NCBI GenBank assembly: GCA_034401135.1
Contig: JAWZSP010000007.1
Location: forward strand, 1,240,001-1,304,000
DNA from: Volutella citrinella
Lineage: Eukaryota > Ascomycota > Sordariomycetes > Hypocreales > Nectriaceae
DNA length: 64,000 bases
Direction: 5' to 3'
The first letter of the stretch is position 1. Each line of letters begins with the position of its first letter. Below, piece after piece: positions 24,016 through 36,167 of this stretch. The position numbers were made by a program, and so were the translations under genes. The notes under the pieces are model-generated. The model was given only the letters and a program-made list of their open reading frames with translations, had not been told where the DNA came from and did not search any database.

Positions 24016-27000
24016 ATGATCAACAACCAGAACTACGGCCTCCTGGTGGGGCTGGTCATCCTGGTTGGCCTGGCGTCACCAGCTCTCGCCTTCGGTGCTG
24101 GTAACATTGCCTCCATCTCCAAGGTTGAAGGCCAGAATTGTAAGTGCAACGCGACACGCGCCGGCAAAGCAGAGGCTAACTAACGACTTCCCCCAGGGCG
24201 ACACGGCGATATTGAAGATGCGCTCCTCACCCTGAGCTTCGCCGCCTCCATGGGCGGCAAGAAATTCAACAAGATCAACGTTTCTCGTACATACTTTGGT
24301 AACTGGCTCCGGGATTACTCCCAGGCTATCGACGTTGGCACTGTCAAGACCGTTTCTGCCGAAGCCATTCGCCTGCTTCTCTGTGTCCTCGGCTTCATGA
24401 CCTTTGGCTATGGCTCTGGCGAATTCGAGGTCACGGCCGAGCGTCTTGGTTGCTACCGCCCCGAGGAGCACATTGACAACCCCAAGGACTATGCTGAGAA
24501 CCAGGACGCCCGCCAATACCACCGCGCCCTTCGAGGCCCCATCGATGAAGAACGCGAGCTCTCCGTTGATCCTGAAACTGGCATGAAGAACTACATTGCG
24601 AACGACCGTGCTGGCATCATGACGTCTTCCAAGCTCGTCAGGAAGCTTTTCACGGAATTCATTGAGAAGGGACGCCGCTACGGCCGATCTAACAACAAAG
24701 CAGACAAGTACGAGGCCCTACGCGTGCTGGGCACTGGCCTTCACTGTCTTGAGGGTAAGCCGACATATCACTCCCGCTGCTGAACTCTGGTTTCTTTCTA
24801 GTCCTACTATAGGGAGTTTGCTTTCTGACAGCGTCTCCCAGATTTCTTTGCTCACAGCAACTACTGTGAGCTTGCTCTGATTGAACTGGGCGAGCGAGAT
24901 GTTTTCCCCCACGTTGGCCGCAACACCCAGATCCAAATCCAAGGTGCTCGCGGGCCCGTCTATCCAATCGTCACCGGAACCTTTGGAGGTGTTGATTTTC
25001 TCCACTCCGTCACCGGCGAAGGTCAGTTCCGAGCATCCAGACCAAATTTGTGCATAGCTAACGTTAGGCAGTCTCCGACAAGCTTACTCAGAACGAAATC
25101 GATGAGCTCGAGGGAACTCTCGAGCAGGGCAGCAAATCCGACACCAGCATGCTCCGAGAGCTTCTTGATAAGATCCCTGATGGCATCTTTGGGGACAAGC
25201 ACCAGAGCGATCGCATTGATCAGCTCCAGCAGAATGCCGCCAACTCGCAAATGCAGAACATGAGCGTGTCTCCCCGCGAGCCTGAAGAGTTCACAGAGTA
25301 CATTCGAAATGTCTTCCAGCAGATTATGCCGGCCATCGAGTTTCATGATGACATCATGAAGGGCATCTCATCCGCCATGGAGAAGATCCCAGTCTTGCCC
25401 AAGATTATTGAGCAGCTTGAAGAACAACTCTCCGTCTTCATCTTTTCTCTCATTGCTCCTTTCATTGTCCCTCTCATTGGTCAGATCAAGAATGAGCTGA
25501 AGACTGGTTCGGATGAGATCATCCAGAGCAGTGAGCGCGAGCAGCACATTGTCTTTAACAATGACAACTCGAGTGACCCCACTCACTCCATGCTCTCCAA
25601 GGACCACTTCTCCAACGTAAGTATTGGCTCCCCGGTCGAATGTCATGATCTTCATAGGCCTAACTTGGAATCTTGATAGATCCTAAACGAGATTGCTGGT
25701 CGGTGTGCAGCTGCCACCGTAACATGGGTTGTTCCTCAACTCATGGAGGCTGTCGACAACGAAGGAGCTGATGTTGACCGAATTCTCGATGATATTGTCA
25801 ATGGCGTTATGCATCATCCCGCTCAGCGTGACATGGGCCACGGAAAGATTCGCGAAGGCCGTCAGCGATTGTTTGAGAACATCAGGGAGTGGTGGGGTGA
25901 GATCGGCGGCAGCCAGCAGGACGACTACCGCCGCAAGCTTACTCGCCAGGGCGTCCAGAACGGAGAGAACCACAAGGAAGGTGTCCATGACACTGGTCAC
26001 GGCCACGGATGTGTTGGCAAGCTTAAGATGGCCAAGCTATACGGCGGCGGCCCTGCGACTCTGGAAGATAAGATTGCCGGTGCGGCTGCGGATGCCATTT
26101 TCCAGGGCGCATCTGGTGCTATCTCTGGTATTGTCCAGCAGAATACTGGATATAACATGTCCCAGTCTGGCCGTAAGGAGGAAAGCAGTGGCGGTCTCGG
26201 TGGTCTCCTGGAGGGCATGGCCGGTTCGCTCCTCGGTGGTGCTTTTGGCGGCGGTGATACTAAGAGAGAATCCGAAACCCGCCGAGGCGATGACGGTTCC
26301 TACACCCACACGCAGAAGGAATATGGTCAGTCAGGCGGTCGCTACGGCCAGGCCGAGTACAGTGAGACGCATCGCCCAGATGGCAGTCAGCAGTCCGAGT
26401 ACCGCCGGTATGAGCAGCAGCAGGGGCATGGCCAGAGCCAGAGCTACGGCTACCAGCAAAGGACCGAAACTCACACCACTAGCTACGGCTACGAGCAGCG
26501 TACAGAACGCGTCGAGCATCATGGCTCCAGTGGTGATTACGGCCGCCGTCGGAAGGACGATGACGACGATGATGACGACAAGAAGTACCGTCGACGCAAG
26601 GACGACGACGATGATGATGATGATGATGACAAGAAGTACCGTCGACGCAAGGACGACGACGACAGCGACGACGACAAGAAGTATCGCCGCCGCAAGGACA
26701 ACGATAGTGATGAGGATAAGCACCACCGTCGCCGCAAGAGCAACGACAGCAATGACAACTCGGGTTACGGTAAATCCAGCTATGGTGGTGGTGGTGGTGG
26801 CGGCGGCTATGAGCGCCGTGAGGAGAGCGGCGGCTATGGCCAGAGCAGCTACGGTGGCCAACAGAGTGGCTATGGTAGTCAGCAGGGCGGCTATGGTGGC
26901 CGCCAGGAAAGCGGCTATGGTAGCCAGCAGAGTGGTTACAGCAATCAGCAGAGCAGCTACGGTGGCCAGAGTGGTTATGGTAGTCAGCAGGGCGGCTATG

Positions 27001-27251
27001 GTGGACGCCAGGAAAGCAGCTACGGTGGCCAGCAAGGCGGCTATGGAGGAGGCTACGGTGGTGGCCAGGAGGGTGGATATGGAGGAGGTAACAACAGTGG
27101 CAGCGGCGGCTATGGACGCCGCGAGGAAGGTGGTCATGGAGGTGGCGAGGCCGATGAGTATACCCGACAGAGCCAGGGCGGTTACGGTGGTGGCTATGGC
27201 GGAAGCCAGAGCCAGTATGGGCGTCGTGATGACGAGGAGCGACGCTGGTAG
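24016..27251 (+). CDS. het-c: HET-C heterokaryon incompatibility protein homologue (5 exons)
   Basis: The exons are 24016-24139, 24197-24754, 24842-25021, 25072-25616 and 25680-27251, giving 992 aa. HET-C is a secreted or plasma-membrane-associated glycine-rich protein; allelic forms in Neurospora trigger heterokaryon incompatibility, and TinC is the Aspergillus relative. A signal peptide covers about residues 1-25 (LLVGLVILVGLASPALA). The conserved HET-C core follows: FGAGNIASISKVEGQNWRHG, then VSRTYFGNWLRDYSQA, CLEDFFAHSNYCELALIELG and GTFGGVDFLHSV. A hydrophobic segment (LSVFIFSLIAPFIVPLIGQI) is near residue 455. Residues about 758-822 are alternating basic (RRRK) and poly-Asp blocks repeated four to five times. 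Residues 831-992 are a Gly/Tyr/Gln/Ser-rich low-complexity tail. Whether this species uses the locus in self/non-self recognition cannot be told from one allele. Confidence 0.93.
26544..26738 (+). repeat. in-frame charge-block repeat inside het-c
   Basis: About 45-bp units, each encoding RRRK, a run of mainly Asp, then KKY. Three clear copies and one or two degenerate ones end with HHRRRKS. Unit lengths vary through the number of GAC/GAT codons. Such a tract can expand or contract by slippage. Confidence 0.9.
26763..27248 (+). repeat. Gly-Tyr-rich coding repeat at the 3' end of het-c
   Basis: Imperfect repeats of GGCTATGG / AGCTACGG with CAGCAG encode GYG, SYGG and GYGSQQ units. A 42-60 bp higher-order block (SGYGSQQGGYGGRQES) recurs near 26865-26920 and 26970-27020. 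This is the part of HET-C known to be glycine-rich and variable. Confidence 0.85.
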
Positions 27252-30200
27252 ATGACCCAAGATCTCGGTTCATCACCATGCCTCCATACGACAAACAAGG
27301 CCTCCCCAGGACGGAGCTGTAGCAGCTCACTGGTCAGAATGCCCAATTCTACCGAGCCAGGGCGAAAAGAATTGATACTCGTGTTACGCTTTGACAACCA
27401 CTCAACCAGAGGAAGTGACGTCGTAAGGCTGCAATATTGGAGTCCCTGATGATCGCCAACCGCGAATGAAGTAAGATTCATCTCATCATATCGTTTGCCT
27501 CATCTGGAGCTTTTCCAGAGGGCATGAACTTGCAATAAGCCGATGTACGGGCAGCCAACCCTAGCATCTTCAACAGCCAGTCCTTCACCTTTCCCGAAAT
27601 GAGGGAAACGGTTCATGTGCCGTATTGGAGGCAACAGTTGTTGATGACCAGCACGTCATTATTTGGCATGCAACGACACAGACAGTGTCGGACAACCGAC
27701 CAGAACTTGTCCGTAACTTGAAATGTGAGCGTGCTCCGCAGAGTTGCTGCACCCGGCCAATCGTTGGCAGAGGTGATGTCAGCCAGAGTTGACACATAAA
27801 AACTGTCTCAATCAATAGCCTACCAAGCCTACCTGGTCATACCAGGTTCTGACAAGGATGTGTCCACCGCTACATTCTACACGACGGGCAGGACTTGGTT
27901 GGTTGGTGTTTATAATGCCATGGGGAAGTAATCCTGTACGTGCAGTCATGTATACGCGTACCAAAAAGTGTACACAGTCCTTTAATGGAGGAGGAGGACG
28001 GCCTTTTGGTGGACGACCGACTCCCCGTTTACCCTTTTTGACACAGCAGGGCCGTTCATTGTCAAACGGGCAACGAATACGTGCTATTAGCGGCAGTGAG
28101 ATCGACCAGCCAGGGCCAGAATTGACACTGGCTCACCCTTCTGGCGGACCTGCACAGGGCATCCGGCTTGGCCACGGCCCTTCCGCTTCCCGTCCCTCGC
28201 TCAAACGATTCTACTCGCTGAAAACTTGCGTTGCTGCATCTCGGGAAACCGTAGGGCGTCGCACCATGCGCTTTCCATCGACGCCAGGGCAGGGCGAGCG
28301 CGTGGCAGACTGTTGCGCAAAGCTTGGCAAGCGCAGATCCGATTGGACTCGCATCCCCTCGTCGTTCGCGAAGCACGCACACTGTGAACGTCCTTCTTGG
28401 AAATGGGAATGGTGCCGGGCTAGATCCCATCCCTGACCCATGTTCGGCTGACGCTCGGCGCTGATGTTCTGCTTCTGACAACCACGCAACGACCAGACCC
28501 CAGCCTGCCCAGACGGCTTGTTACTTTGGTCTCATCGCCAAGCGAGGTCACCCAGTCACATCACGCCAGTGACCTGTATGGTGGTCCCTTTTTCGACCCG
28601 TATCGGTGAGTGTCTTGGGCGCTCACTGCCGTTGCACAGATCGGTGGCATCCATGGCAATCCTGGGCGAGTACGTCCATACACTGAGTACAATTTAGACC
28701 TCCCTAGCGGCTGTAACGCTCGCATCTATTCCCGTCGTGGCGAGTCTCTTGACCATTTCCAGGACGTGGGGACGGCTTTGCAAGTTTGGCACACCACGAG
28801 GAGGTTTGCGCCGCACTGTGGGAGAGGTTGCGGAGTACCACGAGGTCGTGGGCCGTGGCGGGGCCTCGACTTTCACAGAGCGCGCGTGGCTGGAAGTCTG
28901 AATCTGGTGGATCGATGCGCCCTCATCGGTCGGCCAAGCCTGCTGTTCGAGGCCCGACCCGAAGCAGAGCAGACGGCAAGGAAACAAACACATATTTCAC
29001 CCACCCACCAACAAGCATTCCCGTTTACAACAATGCTTGAGAAAAGGAAACCAGGTCGAATGAGTTGGAACCCATGCATGGGAGAAAGCAAGAGGATCGG
29101 GCAACTGCCGAGTCGTGACTCGTGAGTGACAGGCTCTGCTCTGCACAGGAATGACAACGTGAGGGGGCCCCCAGTACCTCGTCTACGGGCTGCCTCTAGG
29201 TGCACAGCAGGTACGATATACGCGCTTCGGACCTGAGCTGAGTGCAGGCAAGGTTTGGGTTGCTGTCCGGCCCTGTCCTTATGGGCCCCCAAATGGATGG
29301 TGTGCCGCATCTCTTTCCGGACAGGGCAGCAGACGGAACAATTTTCCAGGGCATCCATGGCGTAGGCCCAGGAGGAATTTCCCTGGGCCCTGGAGCGACA
29401 GCAAGACTGATGAGTGCTCCTATCTCCCCGCCGGCCGTTGTTCCGCGATGCGGGCCCACGTACTCCATTAAAAACCACAGATCCATTGCTTCGAGACAAG
29501 AGGCATTCCGATCGAGCCGAAGTGCCTATGCGCAGGACGCGGAAAAAGAAACACGGAGCATGCCCAGACCCAGCGCCACCAACACCACTCTCTGCCCCGA
29601 AATATCGGGCCCCTGCCCGCAGGTACTTGATGGTTGGAGGCGGCGCGGTTCGCAAGCGCCTCGCACAGACTGAGGCCCAACCTGAATGCTAAGCAGGACC
29701 TAACCGGCTTGGGGAGCCCCCAGGCGGCCCTTCAGCAGTCCCCGTCTTCTAGCAACCGTCCAGCGAGCCATCACAGCGGTTGGTCCGGCAAGGCCCCTGT
29801 TTCGCTGTCCCGTGGAGCACAATAGCGCAACTGTCGATTTTCATTCCTCTGTCCGCGACACCCTGCGTCGTTTTCCTTTCTTCTTGCCGCAGATCATCAA
29901 GGGCCTTCCCGTTGCGAAGCTCCCGCGGTTTCATTTGCTTGCCGCCACTACTCAGCCCCCCGGACGGTGTGCCCGGTGTCATGTCGCTCTGCAGCACTGT
30001 ATTACTTTGCTACCAGCCCCAGTCTACACAACCGACCACACCCCCTTTCGGGGAGCGCGGGGCTGCTGGCCTGCCGCGCACACTGACAGAATGACTGCCT
30101 CCCTGCCAGCAGGTAGATACCTAAGCTTATTTCTTCCCGTCGGATTAGCAGCAGAAGTCGTACTAGTTACCGGTAGGATGCTGCTCCTACTGCTCCTAGC

Positions 30201-30731
30201 ATGTACTACACGAACAGAGTGGTGGTGTTTGCAGCTGCTAGTGGCCATGTAGCTGCTGCCCAATAAATAGTACCTCCCCAAGCCATGTCACTCGTAAGCA
30301 CCAATGAGTACCCGGCACTTCCCCTCCTTACCGTGTGTCTGGCAAGTCTGGCTGCTCTGGTTGGGCTTAGACGCTCCTGCCTCTACCCCCTCCCACTCCC
30401 CACTCTTTTTTTTCTCCAGCGTCCTACCCCCGTCGCTACTTTCCCTGGCCTTCGCTCGCTCCTTCTCTGGTGAGTCTAGGCTCTGAGCTCTGGCGCGCCC
30501 CGTCACTCGTCACCCGTTACTCGTCACCCGTTGCCCGTCGTCCGTCGCCTCCAGAAACTACGACCTTGCCTCGCCCACTGACCCCAACTTGCCTCTCATC
30601 CAACTTCGCAACGCAGCGCATCGAAACCAAATCCGCCCTTTCGCCCTCCCCCCCCCTGAACCCGTCCTGGCCGCTGCCTCGCTGTCGCGGTCGGTGTACG
30701 CCATAACATGCCTACCGCTCAGTAATTGAAC
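27252..30731. other. gene-free tract, 3.5 kb, between het-c and the RING gene
   Basis: In Neurospora the incompatibility partner pin-c, which encodes a HET-domain protein, lies next to het-c. I looked for HET-domain motifs in both directions here and saw none. The region contains only short, unsupported open frames. The last 350 bp (about 30380-30730) are CT-rich and look like the promoter and leader of the RING gene. Confidence 0.6.
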
Positions 30732-32978
30732 ATGTTCCGGAAGAATGTGTAAGTTTGTCCTCCCACTCCCCGACTGCGGCCAAACTTTGGCGCTGTTCGT
30801 CGCTCTCCCGTCCGTTCCTGCGGGTGAGGCTCTTGGCCTCACGTCCTACCCCAGTCTTGGCATTGCAGAACTGATGCCCACCAGCTTTCTCCGAGATTCG
30901 AAATGTTGTGTAAGTTATTCCATCAACATATCTACCCACCCGCTCGTCGTTTTCCTCGTCGCCATCGCCGTCTGCATCTCGTCGTGCACCTCTTGTCCCA
31001 TCCATCTCCCCGCACCCACATGTGTCGTGCATCACATCATGATTCCGCGCCGCGCGCCGTCGACTTCACTCAAGTCACACCACTGACTCTTTCGCAGCCT
31101 ATTGTTCAGCAATCCCGTCTGGAGTGGCGCTAGCACAGTGCCGTCGACCATTATCCGCAACCTCACGGCCTCGTCGGTACGTCTCGCCACTCACCTCGCC
31201 TTTGGTGTAGCTCCCAGGATCAATCAGCCAACTTGCGAACTAACTCTGGGCTTTCTACAGAATGATATAACATACAGTGATCAGATTGATGAAAATATCA
31301 CAACACTCACCACGACCAATGCCCAGCCTCGTAATGGAGTCATCCAGGGCCTTCTCTACGTCCCCGACCTCGACGAAGACCCGGCCTGCGACCACCAGCA
31401 GTACGACTTTATCCCTCGAAATGTGACACGTCGAAAGAACCTCCCACCCACCAACTATAACCTCATCGCCATCGCTCCATGGTTCAGCATAGATTGTACC
31501 ACCGCCTACCTCGCTTCTGCGCGTCTCGACCCCATTCGCGCCTTCATCTTCTACAAACCCAACAACTCGTCCAACAAACCTCAGGATGCCGACTCGCCCG
31601 TTTGGAATCTCGACGATGGCGGTGACTGGGTGCATACCCACAAGTTCCCAGTCGTGGCGATCCCTGGTCAAGAAGGAAGTCAAATGATGGACCAACTCGG
31701 CCTTTATTCCGCGAATATCGACTCCATACCATATGGCGAAGATATCAACAACAGATACGGCCCCAATGAGAAGGACTACGTGCGCGTATGGACCGAACTA
31801 TCTTGGAGTGACGATGATGAAGTCCCTGCCCTATGGGTCTTGGTGCTCATTGTCATCGGAGCGCTTATCCTTATCATCTCCGCCGTGTCACTGACAATGC
31901 ACCTCCTTCAACGACGACGCCGTTTATCTCTACAGCGCCGCGTCGCATCAGGAGAAGTCGATCTTGAAGCCATGGGAATAAAGCGCCTAACGGTTCCCGA
32001 ATCTCACGTACACAGCTTCCCCATTTTCACATACAACGCCGATCCGATTTCGACACGCCCGCCGTCTACCCCGAACTCCTCGCGACATCCGCGCGCCTCC
32101 CGCAGGCAGGATCAAAATAGTCTTAAATCAATCCCGACCGTCCGAAGCAAACGATCAAGCCTCCGAGGCTCGGACACCACTGCCACCAACTACCAGCCAA
32201 CTTGCCATATCTGTCTAACAAATTTCGAACACCGAGTCACGACCATACGGGAGCTACCTTGTGGTCACATCTACCACCCGCAGTGCATAGATGAGTTCTT
32301 GATCATAAACAGCTCTCTCTGCCCGATGTGTAAAAATAACATGCTTCCTCGCGGCTACAGCCCGCGAGTCAGCAATGCCATGGTGCGCCGCGAACGTGCG
32401 CTACGTCGACTTCAGGAACGAGTTGAGCTCGAAGACCTGTCAGATGAATCGAACGACAGCAAGATCAAGAGTTGGAGTCGCCGACTATTTACGCCTGCAG
32501 GATCCCAGGGCGCCCTGCCTCGCATGGTTGCTTTGAAGGCAAGGACACGAAAAACAGACGTCGAATCAGCTGGTGACGCAATATCACCAACAGTGACGAG
32601 TCCAGCACCCAAGCCTCCATCCGAGGCCACACCGACCATGAAGGATCAGCCCACACCAGCCACACCAACGCCAGCCGTAACGGCAAAGTCCAAGCCGCGG
32701 AGGAATGCTTCTCTTCTGAACAAGCTTCCGACACAGCCTGAGAACGCCGAACTGAAAACAACCAATCACGTCGGCCGCTCCAGCCCGTCGTCATTTGCTC
32801 GGCAACGCATGCGGGAGATTGCAGCAAAGAACGCCCCGTTCGACGACCCAGATCTGCAGAGACCATTATGTAAGTTTACCAGCAATATGCGACTGTCAAC
32901 ACAGTCGTTGTTAGGTCGAGTCTAATTATGCAAATAGGGCGACGCGGGCTATCAAAAGTATTTCCCGGCTACGTCTAG
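30732..32978 (+). CDS. PA-TM-RING E3 ubiquitin ligase (4 exons, first exon tentative)
   Basis: The exons are 30732-30748 (tentative), 31098-31176, 31261-32869 and 32938-32978, giving 581 aa. The lumenal part carries several N-X-S/T sites and a protease-associated-like region (NGVIQGLLYVPDLDED to FKP). One transmembrane helix follows (ALWVLVLIVIGALILIISAV), then a basic cytosolic stretch and a RING-H2 finger: CHICLTNFEH, then ELPCGHIYHPQCIDEF and CPMC. The Ser/Pro-rich tail ends WRRGLSKVFPGYV, supplied by the last exon. This layout matches RNF13-type ligases that act on endosomal or vacuolar membrane cargo. No ATG precedes the second exon in frame. The ATG at 30732 joins with correct phase through a GTAAGT donor and TTCGCAG acceptor, but a further exon at 30869-30907 is possible. 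Confidence 0.82.
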
Positions 32979-33879
32979 TTCTGGCTGGTTCCTCGAGCAC
33001 ACACCTCATCAACATCATATCGGTTTTTCTCAAGCATGGCAACGGCGTTCTTTCGGGGTCAGGTGTTTTTTGTCTCGGCGTAGACTAAGGAGTTTACATA
33101 CCACTGCTTTTCCGATCAAGGCGAGCATTGTGTCAAAAAGATGTTTGAATAATTGGGGCGGCATAATTGGACCATTTATGTAACGGGACTATCATCAGCT
33201 CTCTGGGGATTGGTGCAAGAACATGTGGTCTGGTTTCACCAGGCTGCACAAGCTTGGCATCAACCTCTCAAGGAGTTTTGGGTGTTAGGGAGGGCAATGT
33301 GAAGCGGGCAGCGGCAATGCCACGGTGCTTCTTGGATATAGAAGGCAGGCTCACTGCCGGCGCGAGTGCTCTCACTGGACAAATCTCTCGCGCCACGAAT
33401 ACCACTTGGATATTCAGTACTCGGATTGGCGTATGCTGTCGTCGTAAATAAGTTGAAGCCCAAAGACGTCGCAACTCAGGCTCGTTGGTGTCGGTAATCC
33501 ATTTAGTACCAAGTCAGGCGCCATTGGTGCGACGCTGATTGAGCCAAGAAACAGAGTAAAGGTCTACGACAGCAACTATTACGAGTCATGAAATTAATCG
33601 CTGTCCCCAGTCGTCATTCCATCATGCCAGCTTTGCCCATGAGTGTGCTCTCCGTTTCGGCCCAGCCATGCGCGGCTGATTTAGCCTGGCGTGGCAGTGC
33701 TGGACGCCGTCGCCTACCGTAGGTACTAGGTAAGGCACCACAACACGACCCCCACCATACTCTACCCTGGCTTGCGGCTGCCTGAAGGCCTTCTTTAAGA
33801 ACAGCCCAGCCCTCCTCACAAGCTATGGTCATCAAACACCTCAGGCCTTGGGAATTGACAGGCACCCGGAACTCTCAAA
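32979..33879. other. gene-free gap upstream of the Arf-like GTPase gene
   Basis: About 0.9 kb between two genes on the same strand. It should contain the 3' end of the RING gene and the promoter of the Arf-like gene. A GTAGGTACTAGGTA stretch lies near 33721. No coding frame is credible. Confidence 0.5.
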
Positions 33880-36167
33880 ATGCGTGAGCAAGGCCCTCGT
33901 TGTCCCGTCATCTTATTGATCGATGCATATTCGGCACGTCAAACTAACTCACAGGCACAGGGCTGACCACATGGCTTGCCAGACGGCGCCGGAATGACGT
34001 TGGCCTCATTCTTGGCAATGATGCCTCGGGCAAGACAACTTTGCTTTATCAATTGAAGCTTGGCGAGGCGGTTCAAACCATCCCGACTATCGGCTTCAAT
34101 GTAGAAACCGTCGACTATCCCGACGGGGGAAATTTGACGTTGTGGGATGTCGGAGGTAAGCCGCCATTTACAACCAGCCTTGCAAAGGAGATGATGAATA
34201 ACTAACCCCATCTTGGCTCATAGGCTGCGATCAAATGAGAGCACTTATTCGCCATTACATGCACAAGGATCGGATCATCGTCTTCGTCCATTCCTGCACT
34301 GATCAGGACAGGCTGGACGAGTCCGTGTCATATCTTCATTCCGCTGTCAAGATGATGCTGGATGTTGGGTCTCGGTATCTGTGGGTTCTCATCAACAAGC
34401 AAGACCTCCTTTCTCCGGATCAGAGGAAAGAAGTCGTAGATGAAGCGAGAGCGAAGTTTGAGTCGGAACTTTCTCAATATCGCGACAGGCTCTCCATCAA
34501 AGTCATGGACACCCCAGGTCTCTGCGCATCCTCGGGTGCTCAGCTGGATGTTGTGCTCAGGGACATCGACCATACACTGAGTCCTGAGAAGAACCATGAC
34601 AAGGGTACCGTTCAGTCCCAGACGGTGGAGGCAGAAAATCCCCCGGCTCAGGAGCAACTTGTCGAAAGGGCCAAGGCTGCCAGTCAGTCTGCGAGTTCCT
34701 CCGAAGCCTTCTGGTCTTCCTTTCTCAAGGGCGACATTCCTGCGTGGGACCACTACACCCATCTGAGAGCGGGGTTCTTCGTCATGCTCGAGAGTTTCTC
34801 CAAAGGCTGCAGCATATTCGAGGTGGCTGATGAGTTCCTGGCCCATCTGGACCGCCTCAAAGCACAACACCCGAGCCGCTTTCGCAATACCGCCCACAAG
34901 TGAGTCCACGTTTGAAGCCATGCAGGTGACATTGGCACAGCTAACTCTTCTTCCAAGAACAATGACAATCTTTTGGTTGCTGCAGATTCAGTTCGCGGCA
35001 ATCTCGTACCAGTCTTCTCGTGGACTGGCCGAATTCCCTAACCGAAACGATTTCGCGGATATAGTCCTGTTCGCACCGTCTCTCATGCACTCCGGCCTTT
35101 GGAGGGACTACTACTCCAAGGATCTCTTGTTCAGTCCTGCTGCCCGTGATGAATGGCACATCCCTGACCTCCAACCGCTTCCGGCAGTTGCAACGATCCC
35201 CTCTGCGGCCTCGCCGCCAGAAGCCCCGGCGCCCGTCACCGACGTCTACAGACTGCCTCGGTTTGCCTTTGTGGTTATCCAAAAGACACTGGGCTCAAAC
35301 CTTCGACGTGGGGCCGTGATCAAACAAGCCCTGGAGGTGTTGCAGGCATCAACGATACGAGCTCGCGCGTCCAATCCCTCGATACCCCCTTACTCGGAGA
35401 CGCAGGCATATTTCTGGATCCAGTTCGTCCATGCTTCCTTGCGCCACCTCAAGGAAGACAAGCGCCTCGAGAAATCCCCGCCGGTAATGGCATTGACTTT
35501 CGGGGCATACAAGGCCCTCTACGGCCTGACGGGCGACGAGTGGTTGGAGTATTACACCCCGGCTACCTGGTCCAGCATCGGTGCCCGCATGTCCTTTGTC
35601 GTCCCAGATGTGAAGCCGCTTCCCAACGTTTTCGATGTGCCGACGCAGGCAAACCTGCTGATGGCTCGCTCCGAGATCTTCAAGGCCGCCAGCCGCCGCC
35701 TCACGGCTCCTGCCGAACTGCCGCCCAGAGAGGAGCTCGAGTTCGCCATCGCCGTCATCATCGAGGAGGTTGCCCTCCTGCCTGAGCCGGACTTGGATCT
35801 AGAGAGTCGCTCGGGGCTGCTATTCTTCCTCCACAAGAGGCTCTCAAAGGCCATCGGCTATGACGCAGCGACGGATCCGCGGGATGGACGCCCCGGCAAT
35901 GTCGGGGCAGAGACGGCGCTGGAGCTCGCTCGCAGCATCGGCGTCACGCAGAGCATGTTCTGGGTCAGACAGGTGCAGCTCGGCATGGCTGAGCTCAAGG
36001 AGGCGCCGGGTTTTGAGGAGTTCGTGAGCAGGAACCCGCATTTGGCTTATGAGGAGCTGCCAAAGGTGTACTACTCTCCCCAGCTTTGGGAAAGCATAGA
36101 CGCGAGGCAATTCCTGGTTTCGCCGGATCGTCATCGCCTTTCAAGTGCTGCGTTTGCGCGCCCTTAA
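33880..36167 (+). CDS. Arf-like GTPase fused to a three-repeat helical domain (4 exons)
   Basis: The exons are 33880-33883 (4 nt), 33955-34155, 34224-34899 and 34958-36167, giving 696 aa, over three times the length of a normal Arf. The GTPase domain (about 1-187) has the P-loop GNDASGKT at 22-29, [10 protein letters not shown] as switch I, WDVGGCDQMR as switch II, and NKQD at 126-129. The switch II Gln needed for hydrolysis in Arf1 is Cys70. There is no N-terminal Gly2 for myristoylation. The remainder (about 228-696) has three related units, each with an F-W-(x2)-Q-type helix (Trp300, Trp447, Trp629) and then YYS/YYT, A-R and P-D-x-x-P-L-P motifs. I recall similar Arf-like proteins in other filamentous fungi, but know of no assigned function. 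A switch or scaffold at membranes is inference. Confidence 0.82.

Noticed and set aside
26331..27330. minus-strand frames rich in Thr/Ala/Ile or His/Ser/Arg opposite the het-c tail
   Set aside because: They only reflect the repeat of the Gly-Tyr and Asp codons; no gene features.
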